A DNA stretch of 64,000 bases from Takakia lepidozioides (Eukaryota; Streptophyta; Takakiopsida; Takakiales; Takakiaceae). Shown piece after piece: positions 39,562-50,767 of the stretch. The translations under genes were made by a program, and so were the position numbers. Below the pieces are notes generated by a model. It saw only the letters and a list, made by a program, of their open reading frames with translations, had not been told where the DNA came from and ran no database searches. The stretch is taken from assembly GCA_030704615.1 (NCBI GenBank), contig CM060732.1, positions 69,359,053 through 69,423,052 on the forward strand. The letters run 5' to 3'. How positions within the stretch are numbered: position 1 is the stretch's first letter; each line of letters opens with the position of its first letter.

Positions 39562-42221
39562 CTAGTTCCGTTTGGCATGACGACGATGGTATGATCTCAC
39601 GCCTAGTACAAAATCATCGTTCCCACTCACTTCACCCCCGTTCCCATGATCAGTTCTAGAATCATGATCTCCATCTGTTCTTTCGTTTCCAGAGGCAACT
39701 GGCCGTTGGACCTGTAGTCGTTCTTGGAGTACGTTCAGTTGTCTCTCTGGTCGATTTCCACTCATATCATGAATACCATCTAGGGTATCAGGCCTGTTCA
39801 CAGGTCGGTCACCAACAAAAGGTTGCACAATTCTCTGTCGTTTCTGGGCTTGTCTCGGTTCGTGGTGGCCTTGAAGTAGGTCTCGTATGAGGAAGGCTAC
39901 TCGCACGTACATCAGAGGGGCCGACATGAGAGGAAGGGGCATGAGATGGACCAGCGAGGGTCGAGGGAGCACGGTTCACATGCGGACGTCGTCGGGCCAG
40001 ATGAAACGACAATGGCCGGTCGTCGTTATTCGATGGTTCGACTTGTAGAAGTCCCGCAGCAGAAGAAGCATCTCCCAAGATCGGAGTAGCGATGGAAGGA
40101 ATTACATGAGGGGGAGAAAGACTAGATGGACCAGCATGGGATGGACCGGCTTGAGAAAGAGAAACATGAGATGGAGCGGCGTGAGATGAAGCACGGTTCA
40201 CAGGGGCACAATGTCGGTGAAAGAATGACAATGACCGATTGTCATCATCCGACTATTCGACCTGCATATCTCCCGCAGTCCGTGGAACTCGTGGTGGGAG
40301 AGAGTTGACCTCAACTTCATTGTTGATCGGTGCTCCACTGGGGAAGGGGGTCCGCAATTGGGATGACACCATATCGCAATTCATCAACAACAAGGTCATC
40401 GAAGGATGCAACATCATCGTCATTAAATTCATATGGGTCATGTGGAGGATTGCCCACATCATCGGACCCATCCCAACCGTTGGAGTCAGAACCCCTCGCG
40501 GCGTTGGTGTTATCATTGCTGCTAGATTGGACCTCTGAGGCAGATTCTTCAGACAACAGATTCTTCTCGTACCATGCAGATGTGTCATTTGCTGTCCTCT
40601 CTTGCAGTAGCCTACAATTCGTGTAGACATAAATCAATTTGTCAGCCCTGGCAGGATTCAACCTGTTGCGAATCTTGTTGTGAACAAACGAGTAACTGCT
40701 CCAGTTCCGCTCACAGGACGAGGCAGAGCACACTTGAGCAAGAATACGCTTTGCAATGGGAGCTAACGTTTTTGCTCCAGCTCCAATCAGATCTCACCAT
40801 TCATGTGGCAACATGTTCATTGCTTTTGGATCCGGCATGTCATGGAAAGGATTTTGGCGATCCGAGAAGCATTGGTACTCGGACAAAGCTCGCTCTGCCG
40901 TGTTCAAGGACGCGAGTTGCATGATGACCCGTGTAATAAAAAAAACGTTGGTCATTGTTTTTGCCCATAATATGGGTATTGCCTTTGTCAATACCAGCCT
41001 ATGTAGGGTATTGACCTAGGTATTGGAATTGTCGGATTATTAACCCTAATGCCCGTCGGGCAGATAATACCATGGTTGATACCGTACTTGATACCCAGCC
41101 AGGCCCTATATACCAGTCCAACATTGGTGTGAACACAATAAACGGCAATAGGGTAACCATGTTTCGAATGTGAAGGGTTCTTACACGTGAATAGGCTTTC
41201 TTTATATATAAGTTCCAAGTTCCATATATTCATAAATTTAGTGTTCTGCTAAAGAATAACAAGGTCGGGAAATCAAATTACCAACACCATCCAAAACACA
41301 CAAATATCAAATGATTCATACAACAATTTAATAAATCAAGAATCTAGATTTTCGAAGATTATATTAAGCCCGGCTTTGGCATCCACATCGTCTCTCAAAT
41401 CCGTATTGTCCAGCAAGAATGGATTCAGCAAGGCCCCCGCATAATGCAAGTCCGTGCGAACCATCCGTTTGCGGTCGTAAAATGCATCATCGGTCCTTGC
41501 CGCCAAATCATCGTCCATAGAAAATGGAGGACGCCTCAAGGATTGCACGTGCTTCTCAAGGTTTTCCAATATCAACCATGCTTTATCCATTATTGGTTGT
41601 TTTCCATCAAACTCCTGCAAAGCAATCAACACCGGTTCCACCATGTACACAAAATTTGCACATTTCGCCCATAAATCGTCGGAGCAAATGATTGCGCGGA
41701 CCCTCCGACTTAGACTTACGATAGTCACGTAAGGTGCCCACATACGCATCCCATTGAGGGTCAATGATCACCTGCTCCAGACCCGCCCTCACAGTCACCA
41801 GTCGATCCACCATCAAAAAGTTTGTGGCAAAGCGGGTTTCACCCGGGTTCCTAAGGCTGTATTTGGGTTCATGCTTTCTAAACAATGCCAGTGGGATGTG
41901 ATGTGTACGAATGAACGTCACAACCGACTTTGCTCTTTTTACTAGTTGTTTCATCCATGATTCTTTTCCCCAATCCTCCAAAAAGAGATCAAAGATATGA
42001 GCAGCACACCCTTGGTAATATAGATGGGGATATCGTACCATCAAAATATCGGCCATTTTAACCATGTTAGATACATTGTCCGTGCACACTTGGACAATTT
42101 TATCAGCTTCAATTTTATCGATAAAACTAGTCAACAACCCTGCTTGATAACGTGCATCTTTTCTCTCCCCGCTTGTGTCAACGGATCCCAAAAATTGTTC
42201 CCCCACAGGACAGACCAGCAT
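39562..42221 (-). pseudogene. hAT-superfamily transposase relic
   Basis: On the minus strand, 42,221-41,607 and 41,764-41,336 hold VQVCTDNVSNMVKMADIL and YYQGCAAHIFDLFLEDWGK (DUF659 and RNase H region of plant hAT transposases), NPGETRFATNFLMVDRL and IIDPQWDAYV. After about 340 bases of unrelated AT-rich DNA comes YQCFSDRQNPFHDMPDPKA, then QVCSASSCERNWSSYSFVHN and RADKLIYVYTNCRLL, the hAT C-terminal dimerisation domain (40,930-40,600). An acidic tail and a Ser/Pro/His-rich tail (PSHAGPSSL) follow to 39,562. The tail is duplicated: VNRASSHA and VNRAPSTL blocks lie about 180 bases apart. Several stops and frameshifts show it is dead. The N-terminal BED finger is missing. Confidence 0.85.
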
Positions 42222-42309
42222 GTAACCAAAACTCTCTTATGTGGTATCTCTCGTATATGCCTGGATTTCTTTCAAGCTTTAATGCACCCTTGGCTATACT
42301 AGAAGGCTC

Positions 42310-42910
42310 CATTACCATAAAGGGAGAGCAAGTTGGTTACCAACACTGGTTTATGTGATAGCATTGCTATCCATTAAACGAGTGGAGTTTGAAAGCTGGG
42401 AGGAACGGAAGGTGAATGTTTACACTCACATGCATGAAGAACTTGAACTGGTAAAGAATTGGATTCCTAAGGATATCTTGTGGATCAAACTCACACCAAG
42501 AACAACTTTTCAGACGTGCTTGCCATATGGTTCTTGATAAATCTTTATCACTCATTTCTCCAGACACTTTGGATCAGCATCACTTTGGATCAGCATCATG
42601 CACTCTCTTAAGGATGTTTTTTTGGAAACCGTCTGGCAATTCCAAGAACCTCTAAAAGAATTGTTTGGACAATCTTTCTTTCTCAGTTTCACAGGGAATT
42701 TGATTCACATCAAATTCATTGATTCTCCATCTACCATGATCCCACCAGATGCCTGTCACATCTGGTTGTTCTTGACTCAGTTCCCCAGTATGATCGCCAA
42801 ATGTTGAGCGGCTTTTACTCACCCATGCCTCAACTATCCGAGGTGGAAACTCCAAGATAGAATAGTTGGAAATCTCTACGCACTCAGCCCGCTCAAAATA
42901 ATCAGTCATG
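42310..42910. mobile_element. rearranged fragment of the 5,087-family gypsy element
   Basis: 42,316-42,537 is plus-strand and matches 6,262-6,473 (VYVIALLSIKRVEFE, KNWIPKDILWIKL). At about 42,540 the orientation flips. 42,540-42,910 is the reverse complement of about 5,960-6,240, including the PBS (TCCCCAGTATGATCGCCAAA near 42,783). Two leader pieces of the same family are thus joined tail to tail. Confidence 0.85.
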
Positions 42911-43094
42911 ACCTACATCTAGTGTATCATGGGGGGCTGCTATTTCATGAGCGGCATGAGCATGAGCAGAAAAAAAAAAAACATGAGCAGACCATTGTAA
43001 GTCCACGGAAATAGGGTTAGGAGGCACGGAAATAGGGTCATGTGAAGTTGGAATGTGGCACCAGTGGACTTGAAATGCAACATTTTATTGCATT

Positions 43095-43385
43095 TACTTG
43101 CCGAAAATGGCTAAGTCCCAGATCTGACTAGGCCCGGAACTGGAAAAATGGCGCCGAATTTCCGATTTTGGTGCCAGTCAGATCTGGGACTTAGCCATTT
43201 TAGGCCCCGAACTAGAACAATGGCGTTTTTTTTGTTTTTTTTTTTCGGTGCCATTTTACCAGTTCGGGGCCTAAAATGGCTAAGTCCCAGATCTGACTGG
43301 GCCCGGAACTGGCAAAATGGCGCCGAATTTCCGATTTTGGTGCCAGCCACTCTAGGGACTTAGCCATTTTCGGCCCTGAAAGTAC
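43095..43385. repeat. palindromic GGCTAAGTCCCAGATCTGAC module
   Basis: GGCTAAGTCCCAGATCTGAC is followed by GGAAAAATGGCGCCGAATTTCC and its reverse complement around a T-rich centre near 43,230. This is the first of the modules that fill 43.9-45.8 kb. Confidence 0.88.
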
Positions 43386-43885
43386 CCACTGGCTATGCCT
43401 CTGCTTTCAAAAAACATGTGGTCAAACAAAAGTTGAGCCAATTGAACTCGCTCTAGTACTTGAGATGGAGAGTGGGTGAGGTCTGTATGGTGGAGTCTTT
43501 TAGCAAAGGTGCCATTGGCTTGACTTATATAACGTGATAGAATGGTTTCTCCTCTTTTCACCATTTCCGTATCACTAGAAGAAGACCTGCTTACATCTAT
43601 AAGTGCAAGGTGTTAGCATAGTTAACACTTGTGTGTGGAAAAGAGCTTGATAGATAGCTCTTAAGTTACAAGCTGTTGCAGGGTTTGCAAGAAGAAAGTC
43701 TTGTGGTGTTTATGTACAAGAGGAGGTCTTCAAGAAGAGCATCATTGAAAGTTTGAGAGCTTGTGAAGAAGCTCTTGTTCTGCAAGTGTTGCAGGGTTTG
43801 AGGAGTTCAAGAAGAGCTCGGGTGTTAAGGAAGCAAGTGGTGCATGTGTGGAGTATGGTTTCAGCTTGTGGGAGTCTTCAACTTC
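43386..43885. other. non-palindromic insert between repeat modules
   Basis: About 500 bases of ordinary sequence separate two palindromic modules. A 70-codon minus-strand frame (43,564-43,352; RLHHTDLTHSPSQVLERVQL) is open but unrecognised. GTTGCAGGGTTTG and GAAGAGC phrases are repeated two to three times. Confidence 0.4.
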
Positions 43886-43889
43886 CATT

Positions 43890-44945
43890 TTCCTGTTCGG
43901 GGCCGAAAATGGCTAAGTCCCAGATCTGACTGGGCCCAGAACTGGAAAAATGGCGCCGAATTTCCGATTTTGGTGCCAGTCAGATCTGGGACTTAGCCGT
44001 TTTCGGCCCGGAACTAGAAAAATATCGGTTTTTTTTTTTTTTTTTTTTTTTTTTCGGCGCGATTTATCCAGTTCGGGGCCGAAAATGGCTAAGTCCCAGA
44101 TCTGACTGGGCCCAGAAATGGAAAAATGGTGCCGAATTTCCGATTTTGGGTGCCAGTCAGATCTGGGACTTAGCCGTTTTCGGCCCCGAACTCGAAAAAT
44201 GGCGTTTATTTATTTATTTATTTATTTTATTTTCGGCGCCATTTTTCCATTTCGGGGCCGAAAATGGCTAAGTCCCAGATCTGACTGGCACCAAAATCGG
44301 AAATTCGGCGCCATTTTTCCAGTCATGCAGGTAATTCGAAGAGCGAATGGATGGAAATCCGGCGCCGGATTACCATCCGCCAACTAGGTCGGCGCGCAAA
44401 ATTTCCGTCATGCAGGTAATTCGAAGAGCGGATGGATGAAAATCCGGCGCCGGATTTCCATCCATCCGCTCTTGGAATTACCTGCATGACTGGAAAAATG
44501 GCGCCGAATTTCCGATTTTGGGTGCCAGTCAGATCTGGGACTTAGCCGTTTTCGGCCCCTAACAAGAAAAATGACGTTTTTTTTTTTTTTTTTTTTTTTT
44601 TTTTTCGGCGACATTTTTCCATTTCGTTGCCGAAAATGTCTAAGTCCCAGATCTGACTGGCACCAAAATCGGAAATTCGGCGCCATTTTTCCAGTCATGC
44701 AGGTAATTCCAAGAGCGGATGGATGGAAATCCGGAGCCGGATTTCCATCCACCAGGTAAGTCAGCGCGCAAAATTTCCGTCATGCAGGTAATTCGAAGAG
44801 CGGATGGATGAAAATCCGGCGCCGGATTCCATCCATCCGCTCTGGAATTACCTGCATGACTGGAAAAATGGCGCCGAATTTCCGATTTTGGGTGCCAGTC
44901 AGATCTGGCACTTAGCCGTTTTCGGCCCCGACATGGAAAAATGGC

Positions 44946-44982
<37 letters not shown>

Positions 44983-45830
44983 GCGCCATTTTTTCCATTT
45001 CGGGGCCGAAAATGGCTAAGTCCCAGATCTGACTTGCACCAAAATCGGAAATTCGGCGCCATTTTTCCAGTCATGCAGGTAATTCGAAGAGCGGATGGAT
45101 GGAAATCCGGCGCCGGATTACCATCCGCCAACTAGGTCGGCGCTGAAAAATTTCCGTCGTGCAGGTAATTCGAAGAGCGGATGGATGAAAATCCGGCGCC
45201 GGATTTCCATCCATCCGCTCTTCGAATTACCTGCATGACTGGAAAAATGGCGCCGAATTTCCGATTTTGGGTGCCAGTCAGATCTGGGACTTAGCCGTTT
45301 TCGGCCCCGACATGGAAAATGGCGTTTTGTTTTTTTTTTTTTTTTTTTTTTTTTGGCGCCTTTTTGCCATTTCGGGGCCGAAAATGGCTAAGTCCCAGAT
45401 CTGACTTGCACCAAAATCGGAAATTCGGCGCCATTTTTCCAGTCATGCAGGTAATTCCAAGAGCGGATGGATGGAAATCCGGCGCCGGATTTCCATCCAC
45501 CAGGTAAGTCGGCTTGCAAAATTTCCGTCGTGCAGGTAATTCGAAGAGCGGATGGATGAAAATCCGGCGCCGGATTTCCATCCATCCGCTCTTGGAATTA
45601 CCTGCATGACTGGAAAAATGGCGCCGAATTTCCGATTTTGGGTGCCAGTCAGATCTGGGACTTAGCCGTTTTCGGCCCCGACATGGAAAAATGGCGTTTT
45701 TTTTTTTTTTTTTTTTTTTGGCGCCATTTTTCCATTTCGGGGCCGAAAATGGCTAAGTCCCAGATCTGACTTGCACCAAAATCGGAAATTCGGCGCCATT
45801 TTTCCAGTCATGCAGGTAATTCCAAGAGCG
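43890..45830. repeat. 370-bp palindromic modules with poly-T centres
   Basis: Modules of about 370 bp (centres near 44,040, 44,215, 44,590, 44,960, 45,335 and 45,705) consist of ATGGCG, a T run of 18-34, CGCCAT, and flanks AAAATGGCTAAGTCCCAG and CTGGGACTTAGCCGTTTT in opposite orientation. A second palindrome with core CCGGCGCCGG joins neighbouring modules through GGTAATTCGAAGAGCGG. Each module can fold on itself. Apparent reading frames here (KSGAGFPS-type repeats) are by-products. Confidence 0.93.
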
Positions 45831-47670
45831 GATGGATGGAAATCCGGCGCCGAATTTCCATCCGCCAGCTAGGTCGGCGCGCAAAATTTCCGTCATGCAG
45901 GTAATTGGAAGAGCGGATGGATGGAAATTCGGCACCGGATTTCCATCCGCAAGGTTGGTCGGAGAGCGGATGGATGGAGATCCGGCACCGGATTTCCATC
46001 CTGCAGGTAAGTGGAATCCCGGATGGATGGAAATCCGGCGCCGAATTTCCATCCTGCAGGTAATTCGAATCCCGGATGGATGGAAATCCGGCGCCGGATT
46101 TCCATCCAGCAGGTAATTCGAATCCCGGATGGATGGAAATCCGGCGCCGGATTTCCATCCTGCAGGTAAGTGGAATCCCGGATGGATGGAAATCCGGCGC
46201 CGGATTTCCATCCTGCAGGTAATTCGAAACCCGGATGGATGGAAATCCGGCGCCGAATTTCCATCCTGCAGGTAATTCGAATCCCGGATGGATGGAAATC
46301 CGGCGCCGAAGTTCCATCCTGCAGGTAATTCGAATCCCGGATGGATGGAAATTCGGCGCCGAATTTCCATCCTGCAGGTAATTCGAATCCCGGATGGATG
46401 GAAATTCGGCGCCGAATTTCCATCCTGCAGGTAATTCGAATCCCGGATGGATGGAAATTCGGCGCCGGATTTCCATCCTGCAGGTAATTCGAATCCCGGA
46501 TGGATGGAAATTCGGCGCCGGATTTCCATCCAGCAGGTAAGTGGAATCCCGGATGATTGGAAATTCGGCGCCGAATTTCCGTCCAGCAGGTAATTCGAAT
46601 CCCGGATGGATGGAAATTCGGCGCCGCATTTCCATCCAGCAGGTTACTGGAATCCCGGATGGATCGAAATCCGGCGCCGAATTTCCATTAGGCAGGTATT
46701 TCATCGCTGAGAATTACCTTCCTGCAGGTAATTCTGATCAATGAATTACCTTCCTGTAGGTAATTCTCAGCGATGAATTACCTTCCTGCAGGTAATTCTG
46801 AGCGAGGAATTACCTTCCTACCTTCGTCGATAAGAATTACCTGCAGGATGGTAATTCATCGCTGAGAATTACCTGCAGGAAGGTAATTCATCGATCAGAA
46901 TTACCTGCAGGAAGGTAATTCTCAGCGATGAAATACCTGCCTAATGGAAATTCGGCGCCGAATATCCATACGCCAGCGATCCGACTTACCAGCTGGATGG
47001 AAATTCGGTGCCGGATTTCTATCTATCCGGGATTCAACTTACCTGCTGGATGGAATTTCGGCGCCGAATTTCCATCCATCCGGGATTCGAATTACCTGCA
47101 GGATGGATATGCGGCGCCGGATTTCGATCGATCCGGGATTTCACTTACCTGCTGGATGGAAATTCGGCGCCGGATTTCCATCCATCCGGGATTCAACTTA
47201 CCTGCTGGATGGAAATTCGGCGCCGAATTTCCATCCATCCGGATTCGAATTACCTGCAGGATGGATATGCGGCGCCGGATTTCGATCGATCCGGGATTTC
47301 ACTTACCTGCTGGATGGAAATTCGGCGCCGGATTTCCATCCATCCGGGATTGCACTTACCTGCTGGGTGGAATTCGGCGCCGAATTTCCATCCGGGGGCT
47401 GGTCTCTGTCGGAGAGGTGCCGGCCTCTCCGCCGCTCTGTTGGATATTCGGTGCCGAATTTCCGTCCGGCGGTTGAAATATGACGGCCAGGTGCCGACCT
47501 CTCCCCCTCCCCAACCGCATTGGAATGGCCCCGGATTGAAATTCGGCGCCGTTTTCCCATCTGGGGAGGTTTTTATGTCGGCCAGTTTTCAGTCTGACAC
47601 CCCGACAAGACTTCCTTGGGGGGGCCCGGATGGAAATTCGGCGCCGAATCTCCATCCAAGGGATGCTCTC
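45830..47670. repeat. large palindrome built of GGCGCC-core palindromes
   Basis: 45,830-46,690 holds about 15 units of roughly 60 bp with GGATGGAAAT, a CGGCGCCG core and ATTTCCATCC, linked by GCAGGTAATTCGAATCCC. 46,690-46,930 is a hinge of GAATTACC...GGTAATTC pairs (TACCTTCCTGCAGGTAA). From 46,930 the same units return in opposite orientation to 47,400, and weaker copies run to the gap at 47,695. The whole is an inverted repeat of palindromes with its axis near 46,820. Confidence 0.92.
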
Positions 47671-47694
47671 TGTCGAACACGTGCCGACCTCTAC

Positions 47695-48194
47695 NNNNNN
47701 NNNNNNNNNNNNNNNNNNNNNNNNNNNNNNNNNNNNNNNNNNNNNNNNNNNNNNNNNNNNNNNNNNNNNNNNNNNNNNNNNNNNNNNNNNNNNNNNNNNN
47801 NNNNNNNNNNNNNNNNNNNNNNNNNNNNNNNNNNNNNNNNNNNNNNNNNNNNNNNNNNNNNNNNNNNNNNNNNNNNNNNNNNNNNNNNNNNNNNNNNNNN
47901 NNNNNNNNNNNNNNNNNNNNNNNNNNNNNNNNNNNNNNNNNNNNNNNNNNNNNNNNNNNNNNNNNNNNNNNNNNNNNNNNNNNNNNNNNNNNNNNNNNNN
48001 NNNNNNNNNNNNNNNNNNNNNNNNNNNNNNNNNNNNNNNNNNNNNNNNNNNNNNNNNNNNNNNNNNNNNNNNNNNNNNNNNNNNNNNNNNNNNNNNNNNN
48101 NNNNNNNNNNNNNNNNNNNNNNNNNNNNNNNNNNNNNNNNNNNNNNNNNNNNNNNNNNNNNNNNNNNNNNNNNNNNNNNNNNNNNNNNNNNNNN
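47695..48194. other. assembly gap (500 N)
   Basis: There are exactly 500 N, a conventional placeholder, so the true length is unknown. The gap starts in a degenerate GGCGCC palindrome and ends near a GCGACC hairpin array, so the assembly probably broke in palindromic DNA. Confidence 0.99.
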
Positions 48195-48211
48195 ATTTTT
48201 CTTTTTTGTTA

Positions 48212-48345
48212 TTAGGTGCGACCGCTTAGGGGGGGTCGCACATTTTCTTTTAGTTTTTAAAAAATGTGCGACCACCAGCAGGGGGTGGTCGCAGTAGTTT
48301 TTTTGTTTTGTTATTAGCTGCGACCACCCATAGGTGCGACCGCTA
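48212..48345. repeat. GCGACCACC hairpin array, 3 units
   Basis: Units lie at about 48,215 (GCGACCGCTTAGG variant), 48,266 (complete) and 48,318 (half unit followed by GCGACCGCTACC). They lie immediately upstream of a TATA-containing promoter. Confidence 0.9.
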
Positions 48346-48347
48346 CC

Positions 48348-48430
48348 TGGACACGTGGCGAGGGGCGAATGGGCAGCAAAGGCGGTCGCGCGCCGCTCAA
48401 GGTAGGCCTCTCCGGGCAGTATATAAGGGC
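48348..48430 (+). promoter_or_regulatory. promoter with ABRE/G-box and TATA box
   Basis: GACACGTGGCG at 48,350-48,360 is a canonical ACGT-core abscisic-acid-type element (ACACGTGGC). TATATAAGGGCC follows at 48,420. The start of a plus-strand pseudogene lies about 200-300 bases downstream. The C-rich start region CCCCCATTCCC resembles that after the TATA box at 39,212. Confidence 0.55.
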
Positions 48431-48609
48431 CTATCCCCCATTCCCAACCCATTTTTTTCCATCTCTGTGAGTGCGGTTTTGGGCTTCTTGGAGTTTCAAT
48501 TTCGGTGGCCAGGACTGAGCCGTGGGGGGGAGGGGAAGTGGATTTGTGTGGGGGAGGAGTTTTTGCCTTTTTTTTTGGGACTGCGGGAGACAATTTGCTT
48601 TGGGTACTA

Positions 48610-49805
48610 TACCAATAGAGGGTAAGGAAATTGATCCGCTAGTATATAAGGTTATGAATAGTCTGGGTCTAGTTTTCCGATACGAAGCCGCGTCTATTCC
48701 GCAGAGTACTTTCATCATGTCCGGAAACATTGCTTTGAACACAGTGTCAGGGGGTTCCACGGGAAGTGGGCATAAAGGTAGGAAGCGTAAACATGCACAT
48801 GAACGGGATAGTCAGGAAAAAAGACTATCCAAGCAAAGAGGCCGCGAAGGTGGTCAAGCAAGTAGTGCTGGATTATTTGAAGGACAATGACATAATGCGT
48901 TTGAATCTTTTATATGTCTGACATGGGAATGAGGGGCTCTTAGATTCCAGCACAATATGGAGATGAGAATGAGGGAGGCTTTGACCGGGGATGCATGGGA
49001 GGAGGACAGACGAAGTTCCAGTTCACAAAATGGATGGAGGACAGGGCCCATGATGCCACATGGAATCTGAGGCAAACCATGGACAAGTTTGTTACGAGAA
49101 CACCTGTAGCTGAAGGTCGCATGCCAACTTCGGAGGATGAGTTGTTTGTGCTTATGGACTGGTGGTCTGACATGGCAAAGGCCCACGCCAAACGACGTAC
49201 GAAACCACTCCCATGGAAGGCAGGGTCCTTGTCCACGGATGCGGCATTGAACGTGAGATACATATCCACAAACGCACAGGTACAAACAACTCAACGCGCC
49301 CAAACAAGGAGGGTATGGTACAATTCGGAGGGTTAGAATTGTTGGGGATCAATTCATTCCTCCATCCTAGGAGCTAGCAGGGAAAACGCCCAGGGAAACA
49401 AATGCTGAGCTTGCCAAAGTCCAACATGACAATGAGGCGTTGGCTGTAAAGTTCCATTATTTCGGCATCATAAAGTATTTTGCATTGCATCCACGTCAAA
49501 ATGAAGGTTACACACATTGGTGGAATGGGGAGACTATACGATCATGGTTGAGTATTGACAGGAAATGGGGGAATGATCGAGATAACATGGAGTTAATGGA
49601 ACGACGGGGTGGAACAGGAAATGCAGGAGGTCAACCGACTGGTCCGATTCCGACAGAATCGCACCCAATTGGCATGGGCGTTTTTTGCACATCATGCTCA
49701 TAATCACCACCTCTTGCTCAACGACATGCCCCCCGACAACATCTTGTTGCATTTTCCACAAGGGTCTGAAGATGTGTACATCGGGATATGCGATTGGGGG
49801 ATGGT
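48610..49805 (+). pseudogene. protein-kinase-like gene, decayed and interrupted
   Basis: Several frames in order give a basic N-terminal part (SGHKGRKRKHAHERDSQ), KWMEDRAHDATWNLRQTMD, the segment RIVGDQFIPPS with ELAGKTPRETNAEL and GIIKYFALHPRQNEGYTHWW, then QLAWAFFAHHAHNH, NDMPPDNILLHFP and VYIGICDWGMV. The last blocks fit a kinase catalytic loop (HND-x4-N) and DFG-like site, although the loop reads LLLNDMPPDN and DFG reads DWG. Frameshifts near 49,310 and 49,600 and a stop near 49,370 show decay. It is cut at 49,806 by a CACTA-type end. Identity beyond kinase-like is not known to me. Confidence 0.55.
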
Positions 49806-50520
49806 CACTACAGGAAAAGGGGGGCCTTTACGACGCCAGCGCCACGCCGCAGTGTCGGGAAAATGCCCTTTTCGGACACGCGGCAGACGCAGAATTTGCA
49901 ACGCCCGGCCGTCGTCCGGCAGTCGCATGGGCGTCGCCAAAATGACGTTGCAAAAATGCAACGTCTGGGGGTCACGAGCCCCCGCCCCAACTCCCGCGAC
50001 TACCGGACATCGGTTTTTCAGGCCGTCCGCGCCGATGGCAGGGGCCTCTTTGAGCGACGTCTCGCCGTCGCGGCCCTCCAGCCGACGGCGTTGGTGGGGG
50101 CGCCGGCGCGGCGTCGCATCCTTTTTTTTTCCTAACCTGCCCAGGAGTCCCATCCTAAAACCCAAAAACACGTGGCGTAAGCGGGTGGTACACCAAGCGA
50201 CTATTGGGCGTGGCAAAAAAACAGCAGGAGCAGGAGTCGGTCTCCACCACGCCCGGCGTGGGTTGTTGCGATGCTTCGGCGTCGCTTTTGTTTTATATTT
50301 TATAATAAAAAAAAACGTGGCGCAGGCAGGGTGGCGGTCTCCGCGACGGCTTGCGACCCCCGGACCAAAAAAACACGTCGCAGAGGGTGTCGGGCGTTGC
50401 CGCCCGCAAATGGGGTTTGCGATGCCCGACCGTCGCTGCTTGCAACCCCCGCCCAAAAACACGTCGCCATTGGCTGCAGTCACGAGGGCAGCCTGGTTGG
50501 GGGGGGGGGTTGGGGGTTGA
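49806..50520 (+). mobile_element. CACTA-type transposon end with subterminal repeats
   Basis: CACTACAGGAAAA at 49,806-49,818 is a typical terminal repeat of CACTA (En/Spm) elements. GC-rich sequence follows, with a recurring A-rich/ACGTSGC motif (AAAAACACGTGGCG near 50,166, AAAACGTGGCGCAG near 50,307, AACACGTCGCAG near 50,366, AAAACACGTCGCC near 50,453), as expected of subterminal binding sites. I found no opposite-end TTTTCCTGTAGTG in the window, so only one end is seen. The right limit is approximate. Confidence 0.55.
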
Positions 50521-50767
50521 TTTTGGGGTGAATTGGGGGTAGTTTTTTGTTTTTTCCTGGTTTTGTATTTGGGGATGGGAGACCTTATAGTTCCATTTCT
50601 CTGATTTAGCAAGTACACAATTGAGCAAGCATGAATCAAGGGTGAGGACGGTGCGACACATGAATAAGATGGAAGATGGAAAGATGGAAATATATTAGCA
50701 GGAAATGAGCTGAAAAGCTCACAAGGGTTCAGTAGGCTAACCCTGGGACCTACATGGACTAGGACTA
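50521..50767. other. intergenic, nothing recognised
   Basis: G/T-rich then A-rich sequence lies between the CACTA-type end and the stop codon of the minus-strand charged-protein gene. No gene is seen. Confidence 0.5.

Noticed and set aside
45753-46704. Long minus-strand frames of up to 298 codons with MEIRRRISIHP/GWKSGAGFPS repeats
   Set aside because: They are translations of the GGCGCC palindrome array. Several frames are open because the unit lacks stops. No protein evidence.
46928-47483. Plus-strand frames of about 180 codons in the same array
   Set aside because: Mirror-image by-product of the inverted palindromes.
47008-48593. Frames of 199-429 codons crossing the N run
   Set aside because: Most of their length is undetermined sequence; the remainder is repeat.
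49704-50639. Frames of about 300 codons on both strands
   Set aside because: GC-rich CACTA-type subterminal sequence keeps many frames open; Pro/Arg-rich products without domains.
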